Assembly (NCBI GenBank): GCA_959020035.1
Contig: CAUEQX010000039.1
Span: 1-13,833 of the forward strand
DNA from: an uncultured Collinsella sp.
Lineage (GTDB): Bacteria > Actinomycetota > Coriobacteriia > Coriobacteriales > Coriobacteriaceae
DNA length: 13,833 nt
Reading direction: 5' to 3'
A model generated the notes under the pieces. It made no database searches and was not told where the DNA came from. It saw nothing but the letters and a program-made list of their open reading frames with translations. Position numbers and translations under genes: made by a program. Shown in pieces: positions 1 to 6,570 of the stretch (the stretch's first letter is position 1; each line of letters opens with the position of its first letter).

Positions 1-389
1 ATAATGCCCAGCAGCAGGCCCGAAGCCACGATGGCGGGGATAATGGGGACAAAGACGTCGCCGAGCACCTTAATGGCACGCATAAAGATGTTCTGCTGCT
101 GTGCCGCGGCCTCCTTGACCTCGGCCTTAGAGGCGGCATTGATACCGCCGAGGGCGATGAACTCGTCGTACACCTTATTGACGGTGCCGGTGCCAAAGAT
201 AATCTGCAGCTGGCCCTGGGCCTCAAAGACGCCCTTGGCGCCGTCGATATTCTCGAGGGCCTCCTTGTCGACCTTGGCGTTATCGGCAACCACCAGGCGC
301 AGACGCGTGGCGCAGTGTGCGGCCGAAATAACGTTGTCGGCGCCACCGATGTTGTCGAGCACCTCTTGGGCTGATTTGCGGTAGTCCAT
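1..389 (-). CDS. PTS transporter EIIBC subunit, sucrose type (ScrA-like), 3' part missing
   Basis: Only the first 129 codons are in the window; the gene runs off the left edge. The protein is the EIIB phosphotransfer domain (about residues 1-85) followed by a linker and the first membrane segment of EIIC (VFVPIIPAIVASGLLLGI). The phosphorylated cysteine is Cys26 in the signature AAHCATRLRLV, and FGTGTVNKVYDEF closes the domain. These motifs resemble the sucrose-specific branch of the glucose/sucrose EIIBC family, which imports and phosphorylates a disaccharide; trehalose or beta-glucoside specificity cannot be excluded from this fragment. The ATG at 389 follows GGAGGAAAGGGAAGTC, a strong ribosome binding site. 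Two LacI-type operators lie 57-96 bases upstream, and the regulator gene is next upstream on the same strand, so repression lifted by the sugar or its phosphate is likely. Confidence 0.88.
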   Translation of the reverse strand, partial: MDYRKSAQEVLDNIGGADNVISAAHCATRLRLVVADNAKVDKEALENIDGAKGVFEAQGQLQIIFGTGTVNKVYDEFIALGGINAASKAEVKEAAAQQQNIFMRAIKVLGDVFVPIIPAIVASGLLLGI

Positions 390-445
390 GACTTCCCTTT
401 CCTCCAACGGGAGCATCTGCACCCGGCCAGCTTTGACACTTACAC

Positions 446-459
446 TGTAATCGTTTTCA
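446..459. promoter_or_regulatory. LacI-family (cre-like) operator O1 of the PTS gene
   Basis: On the minus strand this reads TGAAAACGATTACA, which matches the LacI-family/cre consensus TGWAANCGNTNWCA at every position. It lies 57 bases upstream of the PTS start codon. The same 15-mer (CTGTAATCGTTTTCA on the plus strand) recurs 26 bases away. The gene just upstream encodes a LacI-family regulator, so that protein is the simplest reader; a global CcpA-like regulator would recognise the same consensus. Confidence 0.8.
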
Positions 460-471
460 GTTTCATATGTC

Positions 472-485
472 TGTAATCGTTTTCA
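472..485. promoter_or_regulatory. LacI-family (cre-like) operator O2 of the PTS gene
   Basis: An exact second copy of the 14-bp site TGAAAACGATTACA (minus strand), spaced 26 bp start to start from the first in the same orientation, or about two and a half helical turns. The two sites together fill the likely promoter zone of the PTS gene. I could not pick out a convincing -35/-10 pair here. The rest of the gap (390-572) holds no coding sequence and no clear terminator. Confidence 0.8.
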
Positions 486-572
486 TATTGCGGTGAAAGG
501 TAGGAATAGGCCGGCGAATGGTAGATTTGCGGCAAATATGAGGGGTCGGAGGCACATAGAAATGCCCAAAGC

Positions 573-1553
573 CTAGACATTCATGAGCTGATGCCCAAGT
601 TTGAGCGTCCGCAGGCCGCCCTCCCCCTCCACGCCGTCGAGCGCGTCAAGCAACATATTGGTCGCCTCGACGCCACTGGTCAGGTAGCCATAGTGCACGG
701 TGGGAATGCCGCCCGTCAGCGCGCGCAAAAACGCGTTGTCGCCAAAACCGCTCACGCGGTGTATGCCCTCGCCCATGCCGCAAACTTCATCGATAGCACG
801 CAGCGCGCCCGCCGCCATGGTGTCGGTCGCGCAGGCGATAAACGAAACATCGGGAGCATCGGCAAGCAGCTCGCGCGCAGCGCGATAGCCCGAGTCAAGC
901 GTAAACGAGCCCAGGCGAATCAAGGCGGCATCGAGCGGGTTGCCCGCGGCGCGCAAGCCGGCCTCAAAACCGCGACGACGGTCGAAACCGGCCGCGCGGT
1001 CCTCATCCGTAACTCCGATGTAGGCAATCTTGCCATCCACGCGACCCGCAAGCGCATGGCCCAGCTCAAAGGCGGCCTCGTAATCGTCGTGATAGACGCA
1101 CGCCGCGCCCTCGACATGTTGGCCGATCAACACAATGGGCACGCGGCACGACTCAATCGCCCGGCGATGCTCGTCGGTGATCATGGTTGCCACCAGCACA
1201 ATGCCATCGACCGGGTGGTTTTGGAATAAATCGAGGTATTCGAGCTCGCGATCAGCCGCGTTGTCGGTATTGGCAAGCAGCATCTGGTAGCCACGGCGAC
1301 CGAGCACCTGGCCAATACCGGCGGTAATGCGGCTTACGGATTCCGAGTTGATCTTAGGTACGATGACGCCGATGAGTTTGGTGGAACCGGTGCGCAGCGC
1401 GCGAGCCTGGCTGGACCGCACGTATCCGGTCAGCTCAATCGCCTGCTTAATGCGCTCGGCCTTGTCCGCCGAGATATATCCACCGTTGAGGTAGCGCGAG
1501 ACGGCGGCGCTCGAAACGCCCGCCAGCTCGGCCACATCTTTCATCTTTACCAC
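573..1553 (-). CDS. LacI-family transcriptional regulator, sucrose-repressor type
   Basis: A 326-residue DNA-binding repressor. The N-terminal helix-turn-helix is KDVAELAGVSSAAVSRYLNG (about residues 5-24). The hinge region follows, ending in RTGSTKLIGVIVPKINSES, and then a periplasmic-binding-protein-like effector domain to the C-terminus. VSRYLNGG and GVIVPKINSESVSRI are typical of repressors of sucrose uptake operons. I chose the GTG at 1553, preceded by AGGGGTGCTC, giving MVKMKDVAELAG. The earlier in-frame ATG (1586) and TTG (1595) would translate straight through a perfect LacI operator at 1569-1582 and give an N-terminus longer than usual. ATG 1544 is another option but lacks a good ribosome binding site. 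The gene is followed by the PTS gene in the same direction, which carries matching operators, so this protein probably represses both the transporter and itself. The effector is not visible from sequence. Confidence 0.93.
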   Translation of the reverse strand: MVKMKDVAELAGVSSAAVSRYLNGGYISADKAERIKQAIELTGYVRSSQARALRTGSTKLIGVIVPKINSESVSRITAGIGQVLGRRGYQMLLANTDNAADRELEYLDLFQNHPVDGIVLVATMITDEHRRAIESCRVPIVLIGQHVEGAACVYHDDYEAAFELGHALAGRVDGKIAYIGVTDEDRAAGFDRRRGFEAGLRAAGNPLDAALIRLGSFTLDSGYRAARELLADAPDVSFIACATDTMAAGALRAIDEVCGMGEGIHRVSGFGDNAFLRALTGGIPTVHYGYLTSGVEATNMLLDALDGVEGEGGLRTLKLGHQLMNV

Positions 1554-1568
1554 GAGCACCCCTGTCGT

Positions 1569-1582
1569 TGAAATCGCTTTCA
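1569..1582. promoter_or_regulatory. LacI-family operator in front of the regulator gene (autoregulation)
   Basis: The minus strand reads TGAAAGCGATTTCA, a perfect match to TGWAANCGNTNWCA and a near-perfect palindrome around CG. It sits 16-29 bases upstream of the preferred GTG start. A -10-like TATCAT lies next to it at 1585-1590 (minus strand), which would start transcription within the operator; no good -35 was found. Binding here would block the regulator's own transcription. Confidence 0.75.
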
Positions 1583-1714
1583 CCATGATACCCAACCCTC
1601 GCCCGAAAAGTATTCGACTGAAAAGGTCTCAGCGGATCATTTCAACCGCCCAGGTCGAGCAAGCGTCAGCGAGCGGGCAGCTGTCGTGGCGAGGTGCCGC
1701 GAAAGAGGAGCGAA

Positions 1715-1731
1715 GCGTACTATATGTACGC
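1715..1731. repeat. Short inverted repeat GCGTAC-TATAT-GTACGC
   Basis: Perfect 6-bp arms around a 5-base loop, in a gene-free stretch. The flanks GCGAA and GAGCG weakly extend the symmetry. No function can be assigned; a hairpin in the operon's trailing RNA, a protein-binding palindrome or part of a dispersed repeat are all possible. Confidence 0.4.
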
Positions 1732-1786
1732 GAGCGACGGTTTGAGCGGCAGATCGCCCGGCAGATGCCCGCGCAGCGTCGACCGG

Positions 1787-1810
1787 TCCGGCGTTCGTTA
1801 GAACGCCGGA
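1787..1810 (-). terminator. Hairpin directly after the DUF4956 gene, possible end of the pel operon transcript
   Basis: TCCGGCGTTC and GAACGCCGGA form a perfect 10-bp GC-rich stem with a 4-base loop. It starts 6 bases after the TAA stop of the last operon gene. There is no T-run on either side, so it is not a textbook intrinsic terminator. It may terminate weakly, protect the 3' end of the long operon mRNA, or work with Rho. Confidence 0.5.
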
Positions 1811-1816
1811 ACATAG

Positions 1817-2482
1817 TTAGCCGTGGTACTCGCCGTTGTACTGGATGAGCGTCAGGTCCTCCACGCCATCGAGCGCGCGAATGGCGTCCGCATAGGGCAT
1901 GTCAACGCCGTCCGAGAACACCTCCACGGCCATCTCGACCTTGTCACCACGCATGGTCTTGGACTTCACCGTAAACTTGGTGCGCCCAAATGCACGCACG
2001 ATATCGTCGCCGGTGGTCTGACCCGTGTAGTGGATGACCATCATGTACACGCGCGCCTTGTCCTGGTGGCTCGCAAAGCCGGCGATCATGGCCACGATCA
2101 CCACTGCCGTGAGCCCCACGAGCGCATACATGCCGGCACCCGCCGTAATGCCCGTGGTAATGGCCCAAAACAGGTACAGCAAGTCGAGAGGGTCCTTGAC
2201 CGCTGTACGATAGCGGACGATGGACAGAGCACCGACCATACCGAGCGAGATGACCACGTTCGTCGAGATCGCGAGCGTGACCATGCAGGTGAGCACACAC
2301 ATGCCCACGAGCGTCACGGCAAAGCTGTGCGAATACACCACGCCGGTAAAAAAGCGCTTGTACACGTAGTAGATCAGGATGCCCATGGCGAGCGCCACGA
2401 GCAGCGAAAGGCCAATCTTGGCGGGGTCGACCTGGCCAAACGCCTCCAAGACGGAGTTCTTAAAAAAGTCCCTGGTGCTCAT
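1817..2482 (-). CDS. DUF4956 family membrane protein
   Basis: A 221-residue protein with about four membrane segments (near residues 22-42, 50-72, 75-90 and 100-135) and a soluble C-terminal domain (about 145-217) that looks like an alpha/beta fold and probably faces the cytoplasm. The family signature GALSIVRYRTAVKDPLDL is at residues 84-101, with Arg, Lys and Asp next to a membrane segment. DUF4956 proteins have no proven function that I know of, but they commonly sit beside VTC-domain and CotH genes, as here. The ATG lies 3 bases after the stop of the VTC gene. It is the last gene of the operon and is followed by a strong hairpin. By inference it could be the membrane partner or channel for a polymer made by the VTC protein. 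Confidence 0.9.
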   Translation of the reverse strand: MSTRDFFKNSVLEAFGQVDPAKIGLSLLVALAMGILIYYVYKRFFTGVVYSHSFAVTLVGMCVLTCMVTLAISTNVVISLGMVGALSIVRYRTAVKDPLDLLYLFWAITTGITAGAGMYALVGLTAVVIVAMIAGFASHQDKARVYMMVIHYTGQTTGDDIVRAFGRTKFTVKSKTMRGDKVEMAVEVFSDGVDMPYADAIRALDGVEDLTLIQYNGEYHG

Positions 2483-2485
2483 GGT

Positions 2486-3277
2486 CTAAATATCCCCTCG
2501 GTTCTCAAAATCCGATTCCCAGTAATTAAATCCGCGAAGGTAGGCGGTCTTTTCGTAACACAGGCAGTACTTGGAGACCGCCGTAAGCTCGGCCGCTCCC
2601 GGCGGCACCATATCGCGCACCAGCTGCGGGCAAAACTCCGTAAACTTGACCTCCATCACCTGCTTGCCGGGCTCCAGGACCGGCAGCGCGGGCAGCGTCG
2701 CGTCAAAGATATCGAAGCTTCCCACCGCGGCACGCACGTTCATGTCAAACGTGATGCGCACGGTGCCCTCATCCATCACCCACGGCTCGCGCTCGTAGTC
2801 CACGATGGTCCGCGGGCGCATCATATTGCAGATGCACTCGATGTAGAACTCGCGACAGAGCGGATAAGGACTCCTCAGCAAAAAGTCGTAGTCGCCAGCC
2901 AGAATCTGCTCAAACTCGCCACGCGTGAGCGGCGCGTCCTCCTTGTAAATCCAGCTGCCGTACTTCTTTTTGCGCTCGAGCTTAATCACCTTGTCGCTGC
3001 CGTTATAGATGCGCACGCGATACTTTTTGCGCATGAGAATGCCGGCGTCTTTTTCCTCGTAGGCCGAGTTGCAGTAGTCGTCAAAATACAGGCTGCGAAT
3101 AGTGTAACCGCCCGCCCGCGCATGCTTGTCCAGCTTAAACACCGGCGCCATGCGACAGGCAAGCGCGGCGTGTTCGCCCTCGTTAATGAGATATTTGAGC
3201 TCGTGGCGGTAACGCTCCTGCGTGGTACGCGCGGGAGGTGCCGCCAGGCGCTCAAACAGAGCGCTAGCCCTCCTCAT
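2486..3277 (-). CDS. VTC-domain protein, predicted polyphosphate polymerase
   Basis: A 263-residue soluble protein consisting almost entirely of a VTC domain, the catalytic fold of the eukaryotic vacuolar transporter chaperone that builds polyphosphate from ATP inside a basic tunnel. The expected tunnel motifs appear in order: ERYRHELKY (21-29), IRSLYFDD (60-67), KKYRVRIY (84-91), KLERKKK (99-105), VDYERE (159-164), ITFDMN (175-180), MEVKF (208-212) and a late SKY (236-238). All key charged positions that I can judge are kept, so it is probably active. There is no SPX domain and no membrane segment. The ATG at 3277 is preceded by GGAGGACACGT and overlaps the end of the CotH gene by 14 bases; the upstream GTG at 3301 has no comparable site. 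Related triphosphate-tunnel enzymes are an alternative, but the family match is good. Confidence 0.9.
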   Translation of the reverse strand: MRRASALFERLAAPPARTTQERYRHELKYLINEGEHAALACRMAPVFKLDKHARAGGYTIRSLYFDDYCNSAYEEKDAGILMRKKYRVRIYNGSDKVIKLERKKKYGSWIYKEDAPLTRGEFEQILAGDYDFLLRSPYPLCREFYIECICNMMRPRTIVDYEREPWVMDEGTVRITFDMNVRAAVGSFDIFDATLPALPVLEPGKQVMEVKFTEFCPQLVRDMVPPGAAELTAVSKYCLCYEKTAYLRGFNYWESDFENRGDI

Positions 3278-5033
3278 ACGTGTCCTCCACGACCTTACCA
3301 CCGTCTTGCACGTAAAAACACTTCATGCCATAGTGCTTGCCGTCGTCGGTCACATAGTAGTCAAACGCATCTTGCGTAAAGCCGTCGGAGTTGGTGGCAC
3401 GCACGCGCACAAAATACTGGCCGGTATCGGGGGCATCGCACGTTACCTCCGGCAGCAGCACATCCTCGGCCTTAAAGATCACGTCAGTAATGGCGTAATC
3501 GAGCGCAAGCTCTACGGTGTAGCGAATGTCGCGCGCCTCAAAGTCGTAGGACGCATCCCAGTTAATGCGCAGCTTGCCGTTATTAATCTGCGGCACACCG
3601 ATGTAGAACGGCATGGGCTTTTTATAGCTCTCGCGGAAGCTCTTATAGTTCTCTTCGATCTCGGCCGGAATCGCCGCGACGATCTGCTCGTATTGATCCT
3701 TGGTGACAGGCAGATTATCGATATCGGGCGAAGCAAAGACCAGGGATTCAGTCACCTCGCGGTAGTGCTTGATCATCTTGGTCAGGCGAGTCTCGGTCAA
3801 ATACGAGCGCAAGTCCTTGACGGCACGGTCGAGTTCGCTGCGGAACGACTTGCTGCGCAACGCACGATTGAATAGCACGTTGCCCCAGTAGTTGCTTACG
3901 CCGCGCTCCCAGCTCGCATAATCCGAGAACCCCGTCAGGCTCAGCTCAAGCTTACGCAGCATGCCGTCGTTATCCCAATCCAGGATATACCAGACCTTGG
4001 AGTTAAGCGGGCTGTACAGATAGCAGTTACGGTTCTGCGTATCGCAGTTGCCCGTCAGGATCTGAAACGCCAACCAATAGACCAGGTTCTCGGTATCAAA
4101 GTAGGTGTCGAGCACGTCATCGATCTTTTGCGATTCGTCGTTGAGCGCATCGAGCATCTCGATGAGCTTGGTGTGGTCCGTATCGCCCTTAATCTCGAGC
4201 ATGCCTTCAAAGCTCGCCTGGTTGTAGTCGGGATCATCGGCAAGCTTAATGGTGTCCTCGTAGCGATGGAAATCAAAGCTGTTCACCTTGTACAGGTGCC
4301 CGCTCTTATCCAGGCCATGTGCCTTAAGCGCCGTCTTGTTGAGCTGCTCCACCTGCGTAAACAGGCCGTAGTCCTCAAAGGTATCGTTGGACTTTTCGGT
4401 CTGGTCGCACACCCACAGATGCACAAACTGCGTGCGAAGGCCCATCATCTGGGGAATCCCGCGGATAAGGTCATAGGCCATCTTGTTGCGAAAACGCATA
4501 CCCTCGCCCATGTGCTTGTTGAGCGCAATCGCACGCTGCTGGCGCCAGGTACCTTTTCCTTTTTTGAGCTCCACCTTGTAATTCTTCTTCGTATAACCGC
4601 TCGACGTCTGGCCACGCACCTGCACGGTAGCATTGGGCGCTTCCTCGCCATAGCCAACCTCGCCGGCCACCGGGCCGTCTTCGTCGCCCGCCTGCAAAAG
4701 CCCCATTACCTGATAGCGCGTCACGCCCATGTCGGCATAGTCATACACCGAGTACGTATTGATCTCGGCCCAGCTATGATCGGTGTTCTCGGAGCTGTTA
4801 CCGCGCGAGACCGTCAGGTACATGGTCACAATGCCCGAGTCGTCGTAGACCTCGTACAGCTCGTCCTTATCGCGAAGGTGCTTGGACTGGTCGGAAGACT
4901 CAGCCTTTTTAATCTTGTACTGTTTTTTGACCTTTTTAGTCGAGGATTCGTCCTGAGACGAGCAGCCCGAAAGCAACAGCGCGCCGGCAGCCGCCTCGAC
5001 CAGGCAGCGGCGAGACATCAACTTATCGATCAT
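3264..5033 (-). CDS. CotH-type kinase, predicted surface lipoprotein
   Basis: A 589-residue protein starting with a lipoprotein signal: the basic stretch MIDKLMSRR, a hydrophobic core and lipobox LLSGC, giving a lipidated Cys24. A Lys/Ser-rich linker follows (about 25-60). The CotH kinase-like domain spans roughly 65-420, with VRGQTSSGYTKKNYKVELKK near the front and the active-site region NCDTQNRNCYLYSP (329-342) followed by WYILDWDND (348-356). Asp331 and Asp354 are the likely catalytic/metal pair. A C-terminal fibronectin III-like domain covers about 476-560. CotH proteins of spore formers phosphorylate coat proteins using ATP; here the protein should face outside the membrane, so target and phosphate donor are open. 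The ATG at 5033 follows GGGGAGGTTCTG and overlaps the pelG stop by 11 bases; the open frame extends 52 codons further upstream, but that part lies inside pelG. Confidence 0.92.
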   Translation of the reverse strand: MIDKLMSRRCLVEAAAGALLLSGCSSQDESSTKKVKKQYKIKKAESSDQSKHLRDKDELYEVYDDSGIVTMYLTVSRGNSSENTDHSWAEINTYSVYDYADMGVTRYQVMGLLQAGDEDGPVAGEVGYGEEAPNATVQVRGQTSSGYTKKNYKVELKKGKGTWRQQRAIALNKHMGEGMRFRNKMAYDLIRGIPQMMGLRTQFVHLWVCDQTEKSNDTFEDYGLFTQVEQLNKTALKAHGLDKSGHLYKVNSFDFHRYEDTIKLADDPDYNQASFEGMLEIKGDTDHTKLIEMLDALNDESQKIDDVLDTYFDTENLVYWLAFQILTGNCDTQNRNCYLYSPLNSKVWYILDWDNDGMLRKLELSLTGFSDYASWERGVSNYWGNVLFNRALRSKSFRSELDRAVKDLRSYLTETRLTKMIKHYREVTESLVFASPDIDNLPVTKDQYEQIVAAIPAEIEENYKSFRESYKKPMPFYIGVPQINNGKLRINWDASYDFEARDIRYTVELALDYAITDVIFKAEDVLLPEVTCDAPDTGQYFVRVRATNSDGFTQDAFDYYVTDDGKHYGMKCFYVQDGGKVVEDTYEEG

Positions 5034-6567
5034 CAGAACCTCCCCAATGTTTTTGGTACAGGCGAACCACCATACGTTCAAACGCACTGCGCGGCTCACC
5101 GCCCACGCGCTTGTCCTCGTAGCGTTGCTCAACACGGTCGAGCACCCGTCCAAGTTCGGTAAACCAGCCCGTTTTGTCGGTCGCCACAATGGGCTGCTGG
5201 CTCAGGATACGATACGGCAAGTTGGCGGTATAGGTATCGAGCCGCAGCAGCGCCACGATAAAAAACACCGCTGCACCCAACAAAAAGCCAAAGCCGTAAA
5301 ACTGCTGCGGCAAGAGCAGAGAAACGGCAGTCGCCAGCCCGGCCACACCGGCAAACAACCCCGAGGCCAGCACGGCCCCCTTATAGTCGGTAAAGTACAG
5401 CAAGATGAGCAACACCGTATTGCCCACGGCATACAGGCCGTAGCCCACGCACAGCGTGCGAAAATACCCGTGCATCAGGTTGTTAAAGCCCAACGGTAGC
5501 GCCGAGAGCACTGTGGTCTCGAGCGAGATGACCGCCGCCGTCACAAACAGTTGTTTGAGCGCACAAAACCGCAGTTCTCGGTTGAGCGTGGCAAGCATTT
5601 CCTCCTCGGCCACCACAATGTCGCCCACCACGCCACCGTCATTGAACAGGCTGTAGTAGTCGCGGTAGCGCGGATAAAAGTTGACCTCGACCGAGACCAC
5701 AAAGTTGACGGACGTGACCAGGATCGTCAAAAACGCGATGAGCGCCGGCACATCGTGGTAGGGCGCACCATAAAACAAGCCCTTGACCTGCACGCCAATG
5801 GGACCGGCCCAAATTATCACCAAGTGCGCAAAGAGGCCCAGGTTGGTAAACAAGCCCGTGAGCGCCAACGGAATAAACTGATCAAGCCACCGTAAAAAGA
5901 GCCAGGGGCTGCGTTCGCTCTGCGGAAAAAACCGGTACAGCAGTACCACGTCCCAGGCGAGCATGACGCCATAGCCCAGAGCAATTGACGCCAAAAGGCC
6001 CTCGACCGGCGGCAGACCAAGCGCCAGCGCGGCCAGGGCGCACAGGCACGCCACGCCAATGGCAGCCGCAAAGCTGCATAGGATACCGCGGTAATCCTTA
6101 ATAGCGGTGAGATAGCTCATGCCGTTCCAATTGACGATCATAATGTTGAACAGCCACAGGCACAGCAGCCCCTGTAGCAGCGTGGCGCCCGAGAACAGCA
6201 AAAAGACGCCATAGAGCACCGTGCCCACAACGAGCGTGATGGCATTAGATCCCCAAAACGAAGGCAGGATCTCATCCTCGCGCTCAGCAAAAAGCATATC
6301 GGCCAAAAAGCGCGTGACCGGCATAGAGAAAAAACTCGTGAGCGTGAGCGACGCCAGCAGCGTATAGGTCACCATGCACACCAGCAGATCTTGGTTGCCA
6401 CGGCCCACACCCCACAGACCGCACAGCACCAAGATACCCACCTGGAGCAGCACGCCCAGCAGCATGGGGCCCGTGCACACAATGCCGGCGTAGCCATAGG
6501 CGCGCATCGTGGCAAACAGACCCTTGCGCCTAAACAGGCGCTTGAGCTCAAAACCGATTCCGGCCAC
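5023..6567 (-). CDS. pelG: PelG, Pel exopolysaccharide membrane transporter
   Basis: A 514-residue polytopic membrane protein of the MATE/flippase-like superfamily with roughly a dozen membrane segments. The N-terminal signature MAGIGFELKRLFRRKG is characteristic of PelG. In the Pel system PelG pairs with the glycosyltransferase PelF and carries the growing polymer across the cytoplasmic membrane. The last membrane segment ends near residue 445; the usual ending (PYRILSQQP) is followed by an extra charged tail of about 50 residues that should be cytoplasmic. The start is GTG at 6567, 3 bases after the pelF stop and preceded by GGGGAGTAGCCG. The stop overlaps the CotH gene start. Confidence 0.95.
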   Translation of the reverse strand: MAGIGFELKRLFRRKGLFATMRAYGYAGIVCTGPMLLGVLLQVGILVLCGLWGVGRGNQDLLVCMVTYTLLASLTLTSFFSMPVTRFLADMLFAEREDEILPSFWGSNAITLVVGTVLYGVFLLFSGATLLQGLLCLWLFNIMIVNWNGMSYLTAIKDYRGILCSFAAAIGVACLCALAALALGLPPVEGLLASIALGYGVMLAWDVVLLYRFFPQSERSPWLFLRWLDQFIPLALTGLFTNLGLFAHLVIIWAGPIGVQVKGLFYGAPYHDVPALIAFLTILVTSVNFVVSVEVNFYPRYRDYYSLFNDGGVVGDIVVAEEEMLATLNRELRFCALKQLFVTAAVISLETTVLSALPLGFNNLMHGYFRTLCVGYGLYAVGNTVLLILLYFTDYKGAVLASGLFAGVAGLATAVSLLLPQQFYGFGFLLGAAVFFIVALLRLDTYTANLPYRILSQQPIVATDKTGWFTELGRVLDRVEQRYEDKRVGGEPRSAFERMVVRLYQKHWGGSDDR

Positions 6568-6570
6568 CGG

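Larger units (their letters stand above)
1600..1816. other. Gene-free stretch between the pel operon and the regulator
   Basis: About 220 bases without a credible gene. It contains the hairpin at 1787-1810 just after the last pel-operon gene, a second inverted repeat at 1715-1731, and a near-direct repeat GGCAGATCGCCC / GGCAGATGCCC around 1748-1770. The plus-strand open frame through it (1585-1848) is Arg/Ser-rich, has no ribosome binding site I can see and overlaps the end of the neighbouring gene, so I do not call it. The stretch may be the transcribed tail of the operon, a small RNA or a dispersed repeat. Confidence 0.5.

Noticed and set aside
1554..1595. Earlier TTG/ATG starts for the LacI-family regulator
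   Set aside because: They would translate the operator at 1569-1582 and lengthen the N-terminus beyond the normal helix-turn-helix start.
1787..1810. Classical intrinsic terminator
   Set aside because: Stem is strong, but neither strand has a T-run after it; kept only as a possible terminator or 3' stabilising hairpin.
1585..1848. 87-residue plus-strand open frame
   Set aside because: Arg/Ser-rich translation of structured non-coding DNA, overlapping the regulator start and the DUF4956 end.
1823..3379. 518-residue plus-strand open frame
   Set aside because: It is the antisense of the DUF4956 and VTC genes, His/Arg-rich with no recognisable domain; long shadows are expected at this GC content.
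4128..5162. 344-residue plus-strand open frame
   Set aside because: Antisense of the CotH gene, low-complexity composition and no family match, whereas the minus strand encodes clear motifs.
5034..5189. N-terminal extension of the CotH protein by 52 codons
   Set aside because: It would lie inside pelG and would bury the lipoprotein signal; the ATG at 5033 has a strong ribosome binding site.
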